DNA from: an uncultured Flavobacteriaceae bacterium
GTDB taxonomy: Bacteria; Bacteroidota; Bacteroidia; Flavobacteriales; Flavobacteriaceae
DNA length: 64,000 nucleotides
Direction of reading: 5' to 3'
Assembly: GCA_947500385.1 (NCBI GenBank)
Contig: CANMSA010000019.1
Location: 1-64,000, forward strand
In this document: positions 51,760-60,405 of the stretch, piece by piece
How positions within the stretch are numbered: the stretch's first letter is position 1
Layout of the letters: each line of letters opens with the position of its first letter
Notes under the pieces: model-generated
Told to the model about the DNA's origin: nothing
The model's input: only the letters and a program-made list of their open reading frames with translations
Database searches by the model: none
Translations under genes and position numbers: made by a program

Positions 51760-51819
51760 AAAAAGGAAGGGCGTATGAAGATTGCAGGATTTACAAGTTG
51801 TAATTGAAAAATTTAGTCA

Positions 51820-52731
51820 ATGACAAAAACGTATTCTATATCGATTTTTATGTTGGTACTTTTTTTAAATGCTTGCAATAGCAAAAATGATAAAGTAAAG
51901 GTAGCTACTTCACCAGAAATAGCAAGTCCTTACCTAGGTGAGCAACCACCAGGATTGATTCCTGTGCCTTTTGCTCCCGGGATTGTTACCACAAAAAATT
52001 GGGAATGGAGTGGCGGCTTCACTCCCAACCTAAAAGAATTTCATTTCATCAGAAAAGTTGGAGAAGTTGAGGGAAATAAAAAGCAAGAGTTTGTTGTTAT
52101 TCAACATAAAAATAATAGATGGCAAGAGTCGGTTATATCGTCTAGAGTGGAACAACCCTTTATTTCTCCCGATGGTAAAACGATGCATTTGGGTAAGACT
52201 TATAAGGAACGAATTCCAACGGGGTGGTCAGAAATAAAAAAGCTTGGCTCCCCTTTCGAGAAAATACGTATCATGCGTCTTACGGTTTCCTCTAAAGAGA
52301 CCTATGTTTTTGATGAGGTAACTGCAGAAGGTGATGGCATTCTTCGTTACTCAAGATTAATAGACGGGAAACGTGAGGAACCAAGACCATTTGGTAAAGA
52401 AATCAACACCGGAAAATGGAACGCCCACCCTTTCATCTCACCAGATGAGTCCTATATTCTTTGGGATGGTCAAAGAGATAATGGATACGGCGATGCCGAT
52501 ATCTATATCAGTTTTCGAGCGGAAGATGGTTCATGGGACAAGGCGATTAACCTAGGTGATAAGATAAATACAGAAGCTGCTGAAGCGAGTGCAAGTGTAA
52601 CGCCGGACGGAAAATATCTTTTCTTCAATAGGAATAGCATCGACAACTACGAAAATGTAGATATATTCTGGGTAGATGCCCAAATTATTGAAACACTGAG
52701 ACCAGACCAAAAGGTTGTATCCGAAAATTAA
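51820..52731 (+). CDS. PD40-repeat lipoprotein, paralog
   Basis: A 303-residue paralog of the preceding gene: signal with lipobox FLNAC, GEQPPGLIPVPFAPGIVTTK, blades FTPNLKEFHFIRKVG, FISPDESYILWDGQRDNGYG and [14 protein letters not shown], ending IIETLRPD. Its N-terminal segment has an extra blade relative to the paralog. It is 3 nt before the next lipoprotein gene (TolB-like), so they are co-transcribed. Confidence 0.85.
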   Translation: MTKTYSISIFMLVLFLNACNSKNDKVKVATSPEIASPYLGEQPPGLIPVPFAPGIVTTKNWEWSGGFTPNLKEFHFIRKVGEVEGNKKQEFVVIQHKNNRWQESVISSRVEQPFISPDGKTMHLGKTYKERIPTGWSEIKKLGSPFEKIRIMRLTVSSKETYVFDEVTAEGDGILRYSRLIDGKREEPRPFGKEINTGKWNAHPFISPDESYILWDGQRDNGYGDADIYISFRAEDGSWDKAINLGDKINTEAAEASASVTPDGKYLFFNRNSIDNYENVDIFWVDAQIIETLRPDQKVVSEN

Positions 52732-52734
52732 AAT

Positions 52735-53643
52735 ATGAAACTTGCAAAAATAATAGCGTTCTTAGCGTTTTTCCTTGTCGCAACCTCTTCTTGTCAGGAC
52801 AGTAGTGGAAAATCTAAATCAACTACTTCCTATACTATTGCTTATGCCACAAATGGCTCAAGCGAATCAAGCAAACGGGAAATTTATCTAACGAATATTG
52901 AAGATACATCAAAAGTTAAAATTACAAATCCGCCTAAAAGTGGTGGCGGTTATTTGGCATGGTCTCATGACGGAAAACGCATCGCTTTTTATGCAAAATA
53001 TAATAACAAGAAGACATGGTCTATTCATACGATAAACACTGATGGAACAAATTGGAAGCGATTAACGCATGCAGATGGTAAATGGGATAGTTCGCCCACA
53101 TGGTCACCTGATGGAAAAAAAATTGTTTTTGCGAGATATTATAAAGATTCAATAGGACTTGTGAATAACCAAATATGGGCTATGAATTCAGATGGTAGCA
53201 AACAGACTCAAATAAAATCACTAAGTGGTGGTGGTCCTTGTTTTACCCCTGATGGTAGAATCGTCTTTTACGCTGAGGCCAAAGATGAAAAAAGTGAGAT
53301 AAGTATCGCAAATATGGATGGCAGCAACCTGGTTCAATTAACCAATAACGATGCGGAAGATTGGCACCCCGAGGTATCACCCGATGGCAAGCAAATTGCT
53401 TTTGTGTCTAAGAGAGATGGGAATCAAGAAATTTATAGCATGCATATAGATGGGTCCAATCAAAAACGATTGACCACAAGCGATGTTGATGATTCGCATC
53501 CTTCTTGGTCACCTGATGGCTCCCAACTAATCTTTCAATCAAAAACAGCTGGATATTGGAGTACTTATATGATGAATAAAGATGGCTCCTCCGTAAGAAA
53601 GATAATAGATAATGGTTCATCCGCTGTATGGCTAAAACAGTAA
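52735..53643 (+). CDS. TolB-like PD40 propeller lipoprotein
   Basis: A 302-residue lipoprotein (lipobox ATSSC, Cys20) made almost wholly of SPDG-type PD40 blades: WSHDGKRIAFYAKYN, WSPDGKKIVFARYYK, FTPDGRIVFYAEAK, VSPDGKQIAFVSKRD and WSPDGSQLIFQSKTA. That gives five or six blades, enough for a closed propeller like the C-terminal domain of TolB. There is no DPP4 or peptidase domain. Third of the tandem PD40 lipoproteins; function unknown, likely periplasmic or extracellular binding. Confidence 0.88.
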   Translation: MKLAKIIAFLAFFLVATSSCQDSSGKSKSTTSYTIAYATNGSSESSKREIYLTNIEDTSKVKITNPPKSGGGYLAWSHDGKRIAFYAKYNNKKTWSIHTINTDGTNWKRLTHADGKWDSSPTWSPDGKKIVFARYYKDSIGLVNNQIWAMNSDGSKQTQIKSLSGGGPCFTPDGRIVFYAEAKDEKSEISIANMDGSNLVQLTNNDAEDWHPEVSPDGKQIAFVSKRDGNQEIYSMHIDGSNQKRLTTSDVDDSHPSWSPDGSQLIFQSKTAGYWSTYMMNKDGSSVRKIIDNGSSAVWLKQ

Positions 53644-53688
53644 GAATCGCATTTTACCCACTATTGAAATACGAACAAAACAACTAGA

Positions 53689-53988
53689 ATGCAGGCAAAA
53701 ATAACATATCGTTTTTCGGCTAAATTGTGGAAAGACAAAGGAAAAGGTGGATGGGTTTTTGTGTCGTTACCAAAGGATATTTCAAAAGAAATCAAGGAAA
53801 CGCTGGGTTGGCAAGAAGAAGGTTGGGGACGAATGAAAGTAAGTGCCAGCATTGCAAACATTATCTGGGACAGCGCCATTTGGTTCGATAAAAAACAACA
53901 GATCTACCTACTCCCAGTAAAAGCGGAGATTCGGAAAAGAAACAAACTAACACTAGGGCAATTGACGGAAGTGGTTATTTCAATTTAA
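53689..53988 (+). CDS. DUF1905 domain protein
   Basis: A 99-residue protein matching the small DUF1905 fold: ITYRFSAKLWKDKGKGGWVF, VSLPKDISKEIKE, WGRMKVSASI and the C-terminal LTLGQLTEVVISI. The domain is of unknown function and often linked with stress or HxlR genes. Start ATG 53689, 45 nt after the TolB-like gene. Confidence 0.85.
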   Translation: MQAKITYRFSAKLWKDKGKGGWVFVSLPKDISKEIKETLGWQEEGWGRMKVSASIANIIWDSAIWFDKKQQIYLLPVKAEIRKRNKLTLGQLTEVVISI

Positions 53989-54059
53989 ATATTTTAGAAT
54001 GCCTTTACCCTTAAAACAGCATGATGAATGCCATCCAAAAAAAACAGATAATAACAATT

Positions 54060-55841
54060 ATGAAAAAAACCAGCATTCGTTTTGCAGTGGCTTTTATTCT
54101 TGGATTGAATTTTAGCATTGCTCAAGATTTGGATTCTTTGGATGTACGAATGAAGTTCTATCAAAAGATCACGATGTCGGATGGACTTCATTTATCATCC
54201 AATGTTTACCTGCCCAACGATTCGATCGAAAAGTATCCGGTAATTCTGGTAATAACCCCGTACATCGCTGATGAGAATCATGCAAGAGGTCTATTTTTCG
54301 CCAGGAATGGCTACGCTTTTATAACAGTAGATGCAAGAGGCAGGGGCAATTCCGAAGGAGAATTCATTCCTTTTGAAAACGATGGTGCAGATGGGTATGA
54401 AATCGTGAATTGGATTTCACAACAACCTTGGTGTGACGGAAACGTCGGAATGCTTGGAGGATCTTACCGAGGCACCAGCCAATGGTTAACTTTGAAACGG
54501 TTCCCTGAGCATTTAAAAACGATTGTTCCCATCGCTTCAGTCGGTCCAGGAAGGGACTTCCCCAAATACAATAACATATTCTCGACCTACTCCTTACGTT
54601 GGCTCATGTTTACTGGGGGCAAGACATACAACAGTAATCTGTTTCAGGAAGATTTTTGGAAAGTCAAGCGAGAAAAGCTGTATGAAAGTGGACTACCATT
54701 CTATAAATACGATAGTATTGTAGGTGCTCCGAACAAGGTATTTCAAAAGTGGCTCAAACATCCCGATTATGATCAATTCTGGAAAAATTTCTACTTGACC
54801 CCAACGGAAAACAACCGCATTGACATCCCAATTCTTTCTATTACGGGACATTTTGACGGGGATCAAATAGGAACGCTTTTATATCATAATCAGCATATGA
54901 AATATGGTACCCCTAACGCAAAGAAAAAACATTATCTCATCATCGGCCCATGGAGCCACGGCGGTACCCGAAATCCCAAAAGCGAACTGGGCGGACTCAC
55001 ATTTGGCGAAAATGCGGTACTCAATATGAATCAACTATATCTTGATTGGTTCAATTGGACACTCAAAGGGGGCTTCAAACCTACCCTCTTAAGAAATAAC
55101 CTCGTATACTATGAAATGGGCAGCAATCAATGGAAATATGCTACAGGGCTGCCTGCAATTGCCAACAAGGAGATGCAACTATATCTCGGTTCGTTGCAGT
55201 CAGATGCAAAAGATGTCTTCTTTTCCGGGAATCTGTTATATGAACCTTGGGAAGAAGACGTGGCCCCCGACGTGCTTGTGCATAATCCTTCTCTGAGAAA
55301 AGGAATGTACAACCCAAGCTATAGTCGTTCTAATGGGGATTTCTACCTTAGTCTTAACTATTTAAACGATGCCAACATTCTAATATACAACGCCGACCCG
55401 TTCAAGGAGGATATCACCGTTAATGGGAAGATTAGATTAGAAGCCTATATCGCCATGAATGTGGTAGATATAGATTTGAAGTTCGCCACCTACGAAATAA
55501 CCGCCGATAATACCTCGATTTTTTTACAGGAAGGGTTTTTAAGGGCAAAGTATAGAAATGGTTTGGAAAAAGCGGAAAGAGTTCCCAAGGACAAAATCAT
55601 CAAATACTCCTTGGAAGGAAGAAATATGGCTAGTAGAGTTATTAAAAAAGGAAGTAGGATTCGGTTGGTCATCTCCCCTATAGACACCCCAAATTTCCAG
55701 AAAAATTATAATTATTGGGAAGATTCCGCCAAGCAGTCTGCCCCGTTTTCGCGACGGGCACTGTTGAAACTGTATCACAATGCGCAGTATCCTAGTAAGC
55801 TTATTCTACCAATTAAAGCGGAAATTGCACTTCCAAAATAA
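54060..55841 (+). CDS. Exported CocE/NonD-family hydrolase (S15 type)
   Basis: The 593-residue protein (ATG 54060 after an in-frame upstream extension) has a signal peptide (MKKTSIRFAVAFILGLNFSI). The alpha/beta-hydrolase domain (about 20-330) has nucleophile Ser in GMLGGSYRGTSQW, Asp in ITGHFDGDQIG and His in GPWSHGGTRNP. The C-terminal beta-domain of the S15 type is about 340-590. CocE/NonD members hydrolyse esters and dipeptides. Its paralog at 56512 is a lipoprotein. Periplasmic. Confidence 0.9.
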   Translation: MKKTSIRFAVAFILGLNFSIAQDLDSLDVRMKFYQKITMSDGLHLSSNVYLPNDSIEKYPVILVITPYIADENHARGLFFARNGYAFITVDARGRGNSEGEFIPFENDGADGYEIVNWISQQPWCDGNVGMLGGSYRGTSQWLTLKRFPEHLKTIVPIASVGPGRDFPKYNNIFSTYSLRWLMFTGGKTYNSNLFQEDFWKVKREKLYESGLPFYKYDSIVGAPNKVFQKWLKHPDYDQFWKNFYLTPTENNRIDIPILSITGHFDGDQIGTLLYHNQHMKYGTPNAKKKHYLIIGPWSHGGTRNPKSELGGLTFGENAVLNMNQLYLDWFNWTLKGGFKPTLLRNNLVYYEMGSNQWKYATGLPAIANKEMQLYLGSLQSDAKDVFFSGNLLYEPWEEDVAPDVLVHNPSLRKGMYNPSYSRSNGDFYLSLNYLNDANILIYNADPFKEDITVNGKIRLEAYIAMNVVDIDLKFATYEITADNTSIFLQEGFLRAKYRNGLEKAERVPKDKIIKYSLEGRNMASRVIKKGSRIRLVISPIDTPNFQKNYNYWEDSAKQSAPFSRRALLKLYHNAQYPSKLILPIKAEIALPK

Positions 55842-55928
55842 ACCCACTTAGATAGCCTCGGGCAAGGTGCGGACAAAACAATAGCGAATGAACCTAAAAT
55901 CGTTCCTATCCTAAAAACGAAATTTAAA

Positions 55929-56387
55929 ATGATAAAAATCCGAGAAGCAACAGAAAACGATATTGACACCTTGTATCAACTGATTTTGGACATCGCCAAA
56001 TATCATGACCAAGAAGAACATGTCATCACAAACAAGGAAGAGATGATACGCTCCGGTTTTGGTAACAGTCCCAAATTTGGAGCCTTGTTGGCCGAACGCA
56101 ATGGTGAAATCGTTGGGTATCTTTCCTATACATGGAACTATTCGATATGGAATGGGGTTGATTATATGAACTTGGATGACCTATTCGTTACAAGCGAACA
56201 AAGGGGCAAGAATGTTGGTTTACAATTAATGCAGCATGCTCAAAATCTTTGCAAGGGGAACGCTGTAGGGCTCATGCGATGGGAAGTACAAAAGGACAAT
56301 GTAAGCGCTATCAAGTTTTATAATCGACTGGGCGCTAAGATGGCCGAGAAAGGAATTTTTCGATGGAAACTACCAACAAACGGTTAA
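55929..56387 (+). CDS. GNAT-family N-acetyltransferase
   Basis: A 152-residue acetyltransferase. It reads MIKIREATENDIDTLYQLIL at the start, LDDLFVTSEQRGKNVGLQLM (acetyl-CoA pyrophosphate loop, R/Q-x-x-G) and YNRLGAKMAEKGIFRWKL at the end. The diamine/aminoglycoside N-acetyltransferase-like pattern (WNGVDYMNLDDLFV) suggests polyamine or antibiotic acetylation, but this is not decisive. It sits between the two CocE/NonD genes. Confidence 0.9.
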   Translation: MIKIREATENDIDTLYQLILDIAKYHDQEEHVITNKEEMIRSGFGNSPKFGALLAERNGEIVGYLSYTWNYSIWNGVDYMNLDDLFVTSEQRGKNVGLQLMQHAQNLCKGNAVGLMRWEVQKDNVSAIKFYNRLGAKMAEKGIFRWKLPTNG

Positions 56388-56511
56388 AAGTGAATAGCTT
56401 GATTATCAAAAAAGGGAAAAAAACACATTGTAAATCGAACGAACAACATTGATGTACAATGAGCAAATGCAACAACCTTGTAAAATACCAGTCCTTACCA
56501 AAAAGAGCGTA

Positions 56512-58254
56512 ATGAAAATTATCTTAAACTTATTTATTTTTATGCTAGTAGGTTGCACCCCTGCTATCCAAAAAAACAAGGATGCACATTCCACAACTCC
56601 AAATACAGGCTATGATATTCAAAATGTTTTAATCGATACGAAAGACGGCGCAAAAATCTCTGTGATCATTGTTAGGAAAAACAACACTGCCAAAGCACTA
56701 CCAGTAATCATGCAAAGTACTATTTATGTAAGAGATACAGGACGAGATTTGGCTACGTTAAAAGAGTCCGTAAACAGAGGCTATGTTGGCGTCATGGTCT
56801 ATGCTAGAGGAAAGCATTTAGGAGTAGGGGACATATGGCCCTACGAAAATGACGCAAAAGATATCTACAAGGTAATAGATTGGGTCAGTAAACAAAAATG
56901 GTGTGATGGTCGAATAGGAATGTTTGGCGGCAGTTATAATGGTTTCACCCAATGGGCTTCAACCAAAAAACTACACCCGGCACTGAAAACCATTGTACCT
57001 TATGTCGCGAATAGACCAGGAATGGGTCTACCCATGGAAAATAACGTTTTTATAAATCCAAATTACGAATGGGCTTTTTATGTCGGAAACAATAAATATC
57101 TAGATACGGTCGCTGGAAATGACAGACAACGGTTTAGGATAATGCAAAACCAATGGTGGGAAAAGGGAACAGCCTATAAAACATTGGATAGTATCGATGG
57201 TACGCCAAACAAATGGTTTCAGCGATGGGTTAGCCATCCATCATTTGACGAATATTGGCAGAAAATGGCACCATACAAAGATGATTTTTCACAAATCAAT
57301 ATTCCCGTTCTTTCCATCGACGGCTACTATAACGACTCCCAAAATTCAGGATTATATTATTTAAGGGAGCACTATAAATACATGCCCAGTGCAGCACATT
57401 ACTTGATCATTGGACCGTACGACCACTTGGGAGCCCAAAGAAATGGCTCAAAAGAAATAAACGGTTATACAGTTGACCCCGATGCCTTGATAGATACCAA
57501 CGAAATAACCTACCAATGGTTTGATTATATTTTCAAAAATGGTAAAAAACCTACATTGCTAAAGGATAAAATCAACTACCAAGTAATGGGTGCAAATGAA
57601 TGGCGGAGTAGTTCTTCTATAGAAGATATGAGCAACGAGCAACTAAAACTATATTTGACAGACGAAAAGCTGGAACATTTTTATTCCTTAAACCCTATAG
57701 CACCCCTAAAAAGAGGTTTTTTATCCCAAGAAATTGATTTTGCAAACAGAGATACTTGGAACAACGATTATTATCCCGGCCGAATAATTCGAAAAGAAAT
57801 GGACATGAGCAACGGGTTTAATTTTATCAGCGCTCCTTTTGAAGAACCAATTTTGGTCAACGGCTCATTTATTGGCGAATTAAAGGTAAAGATCAACAAA
57901 AAAGACTTCGATTATGGAGTTACACTATATGAAGTGCTACCCAATGGCACCTATTTTCACCTTTCATACATCGTAGGTCGAGCAAGTTATGCCAATAGTA
58001 TTGAGCACAGGGAATTACTTCAACCCGACCAAATAGCCACCATTTCGTTTTCAAACACACATCTGGTAAGTAAAAAACTAAATAAAGGGAGTCGATTACT
58101 TGTGTACGTAAATGTCAATAAAAATCAATTTTCCCAACTTAACTACGGAACGGGCAAACCAGTTAGCGAAGAAACCATTTCCGACTCCGGGGAACCTTTG
58201 ACGGTTAAATGGTACAATGACAGTTTCGTAGTAATACCGATTTGGAAAGATTGA
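56512..58254 (+). CDS. CocE/NonD-family lipoprotein hydrolase (S15 type)
   Basis: The 580-residue protein (ATG 56512) has lipobox FMLVGC, so it is a lipoprotein. The hydrolase domain has VMVYARGKHLGVGDIWPYEN, nucleophile Ser in RIGMFGGSYNGFTQWAS, Asp in SIDGYYNDSQN and His in IIGPYDHLGAQRN; the C-terminal beta-domain follows (about 335-580). It is clearly paralogous to the exported hydrolase at 54060, across the acetyltransferase gene. Probable substrate: ester or dipeptide bonds. Confidence 0.9.
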   Translation: MKIILNLFIFMLVGCTPAIQKNKDAHSTTPNTGYDIQNVLIDTKDGAKISVIIVRKNNTAKALPVIMQSTIYVRDTGRDLATLKESVNRGYVGVMVYARGKHLGVGDIWPYENDAKDIYKVIDWVSKQKWCDGRIGMFGGSYNGFTQWASTKKLHPALKTIVPYVANRPGMGLPMENNVFINPNYEWAFYVGNNKYLDTVAGNDRQRFRIMQNQWWEKGTAYKTLDSIDGTPNKWFQRWVSHPSFDEYWQKMAPYKDDFSQINIPVLSIDGYYNDSQNSGLYYLREHYKYMPSAAHYLIIGPYDHLGAQRNGSKEINGYTVDPDALIDTNEITYQWFDYIFKNGKKPTLLKDKINYQVMGANEWRSSSSIEDMSNEQLKLYLTDEKLEHFYSLNPIAPLKRGFLSQEIDFANRDTWNNDYYPGRIIRKEMDMSNGFNFISAPFEEPILVNGSFIGELKVKINKKDFDYGVTLYEVLPNGTYFHLSYIVGRASYANSIEHRELLQPDQIATISFSNTHLVSKKLNKGSRLLVYVNVNKNQFSQLNYGTGKPVSEETISDSGEPLTVKWYNDSFVVIPIWKD

Positions 58255-58347
58255 CACACCGGCAGCCATCCCATTATACTACTCGTAAAAATATACAAGT
58301 CAAGAAGGTAGCGTGATTTGTTTTAATTGGTATATGTATGTCGGCAT

Positions 58348-58917
58348 CTATTCCAAACGGGCCTCTAATTGCCGTAATACCCGATTTAAACTTCTTGTGG
58401 TAATCCCCATATAATTGGCGATATCTTGTTTGGGCAACACCGTTATAATTTCTGGAAAAACTTGTTTCAGGCGCAGAAAGTTTTCTTCTATGGGGTATGA
58501 TTGCTGGTAGGAGTGCCGTGGAGCTTTATAGCGAATTTTAGCAGCTAATGCACTCATTATCAATTTATTGAATTTTAAATCTTTTGCCAGCAAATTTTCG
58601 AAAACCGAATGGGATACCGTATAGGTTTGCAGCGCCGTAACGGCCGATACGGAACAAATGGCCGGCTTTTGGTCAAATACCTCCAACTCCCCAAATTCCA
58701 TGCCTTCCCCTAAAAATTCTTGAATAAACGATTTCCCGTTTTCATCGGATAAATAGCACTTAACGATTCCTTGTTGGATGATAAAGATCTTATTATATCG
58801 TCTGTGCTGCTCTAAGATCGATTGCTTTGCCTTAAAGGTTTCGCTACCAATTAGATTGACAGGGTTTTGTGCCAGTTTAGAGATATAGGTCAATAGATCT
58901 TGATTGGTGCGTATCAT
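58348..58917 (-). CDS. Crp/Fnr-family transcriptional regulator
   Basis: A 189-residue regulator. The cyclic-nucleotide-binding-type beta-roll is at about 25-120 (KIFIIQQGIVKCYLSDENGK, LGEGMEFGELEVFDQK). The C-terminal part (about 150-189) holds a helix-turn-helix (LPKQDIANYMGITTRSLNRV). The signal is likely not cAMP; Bacteroidetes members sense oxidants or nitrosative stress. Divergent from the MFS gene (84-bp spacer), which it may regulate. Confidence 0.9.
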   Translation of the reverse strand: MIRTNQDLLTYISKLAQNPVNLIGSETFKAKQSILEQHRRYNKIFIIQQGIVKCYLSDENGKSFIQEFLGEGMEFGELEVFDQKPAICSVSAVTALQTYTVSHSVFENLLAKDLKFNKLIMSALAAKIRYKAPRHSYQQSYPIEENFLRLKQVFPEIITVLPKQDIANYMGITTRSLNRVLRQLEARLE

Positions 58918-58929
58918 TTTTCAAATATG

Positions 58930-58941
58930 GGACAAATGTCC
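58930..58941. promoter_or_regulatory. GGACA-N2-TGTCC dyad between Crp and MFS genes
   Basis: GGACAAATGTCC has perfect 5-bp arms and lies 13 nt upstream of the Crp gene start. It is a candidate binding site for the Crp/Fnr protein. Its spacing is shorter than the classical TGTGA-N6-TCACA. Confidence 0.4.
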
Positions 58942-59001
58942 TTTTTTGGTTTCTGGCGAACGAATTTCTTTGTTCCCTAAATGTAGAGAATTCGCACTGC
59001 T

Positions 59002-60177
59002 ATGACAAAACGAACACCTAAAAAACACCATATCTACAGTACTCAATTTGTCTTGGTCAGCGTTAGCTCCCTTTTCTTTTCGGCCAGTTATAATATGTTA
59101 ATCCCCGAACTACCGACCTATCTAACCAGTTTGGGAGGAGCGGAATATATTGGTTTGATCATTGCTCTTTTTACACTAACAGCAGGCTTTTCAAGACCAT
59201 TCAGCGGGAAGCTAACAGATACGATCGGAAGAAAACCTGTAATGCTCTTTGGGGCATTCGTTTGTCTGATATGCGGAGGGCTTTATCCCATTTTCACTAC
59301 CATTACCGGGTTTTTGCTTATTCGTTTGATCCATGGGTTTTCTACCGGTTTCACTCCGACCGCCGCAGCTACCTATGTTTCCGATATCGTGAAACGGGAA
59401 CGATTGGGGGAAGCGATGGGAATACAAGGAATCATGTTTAGTACCGGACTGGCGCTAGGCCCTGTATTGGGAAGCTACATCAAACTGTATTTTTCGTACG
59501 ACGTGCTTTTCTTGAGTTCTTCGGCTATGGCCTTAATTGCCTTTCTTTTGGCAATCAACCTTGGAGAAACACTTCAAAGAAAAAAAGTCTTTAATTTTCG
59601 TTTGCTCAAGATTTCCAAAAAAGATATCATCGCCAAAGAGGCTATCCCTGCCGGGGTTGTGACCCTGTTATCCTATATCACTTTCGGCGTGGTACTGACA
59701 ACCATTCCCGATTGGAGCGAACACATTGGTTTGGCCAATAAAGGTATTTTTTTTCTTGTGTTTACTGTTTCATCACTGTTAGTACGTTTCTTGGCAGGCC
59801 GATTTTCCGATCGCTACGGACGTACAGGCATCATCACTATTGGGCTATTCTTTTTACTGATCTCTACTTTCATGATGGGGGCTCTAAAAACTCCAAATGG
59901 GTTAATGGGGGCGGCTGCTTTATATGGCATCGCCATGGGCATTATATCACCAACGGTGAGTGCTTGGACCATCGACTTAGGTCGCGCTGACCAAAAGGGA
60001 AAAGCCATGGCCACTATGTATATTGCCTTAGAAGTCGGTATCGGATTGGGTGCTTTCGGTTCCGGATGGTACTATCAAGGAGATGTCCACCAGATTCCTT
60101 TCATCATGTATGTTTGCACGGTAATCACTTTTCTTGCGGTATGTTTCATGTTTGTACGAAAGAGGGCATTGCGATGA
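59002..60177 (+). CDS. MFS transporter
   Basis: The 391-residue protein has twelve hydrophobic segments and the MFS motif GKLTDTIGRKPVMLFG between helices 2 and 3. A second copy, GRFSDRYGRTGIIT, lies between helices 8 and 9. The LIHGFSTGFTPTAAATY stretch is of the drug-efflux type. Substrate unknown. It is divergent from a Crp/Fnr gene and probably a drug or metabolite exporter. Confidence 0.93.
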   Translation: MTKRTPKKHHIYSTQFVLVSVSSLFFSASYNMLIPELPTYLTSLGGAEYIGLIIALFTLTAGFSRPFSGKLTDTIGRKPVMLFGAFVCLICGGLYPIFTTITGFLLIRLIHGFSTGFTPTAAATYVSDIVKRERLGEAMGIQGIMFSTGLALGPVLGSYIKLYFSYDVLFLSSSAMALIAFLLAINLGETLQRKKVFNFRLLKISKKDIIAKEAIPAGVVTLLSYITFGVVLTTIPDWSEHIGLANKGIFFLVFTVSSLLVRFLAGRFSDRYGRTGIITIGLFFLLISTFMMGALKTPNGLMGAAALYGIAMGIISPTVSAWTIDLGRADQKGKAMATMYIALEVGIGLGAFGSGWYYQGDVHQIPFIMYVCTVITFLAVCFMFVRKRALR

Positions 60178-60405
60178 AATTAGCTACATTGATCAGGAAT
60201 AATTACAAATACGCTAGGACAACAAACTTCCAGGTCTTTGTTTGTCGTTTCAAACCAATTCAAATGAGGGACGCACAGGTGGGTCATAAATTGAAATGGG
60301 CCGCATGAAGGGGAAAGACAAGAAAGGAAGAGATGTTAATTTTGTTCTATTTTCACCAGCATCCCTTCCATACATTTACCCCACATCAATCAAAACTACC
60401 TCGAA

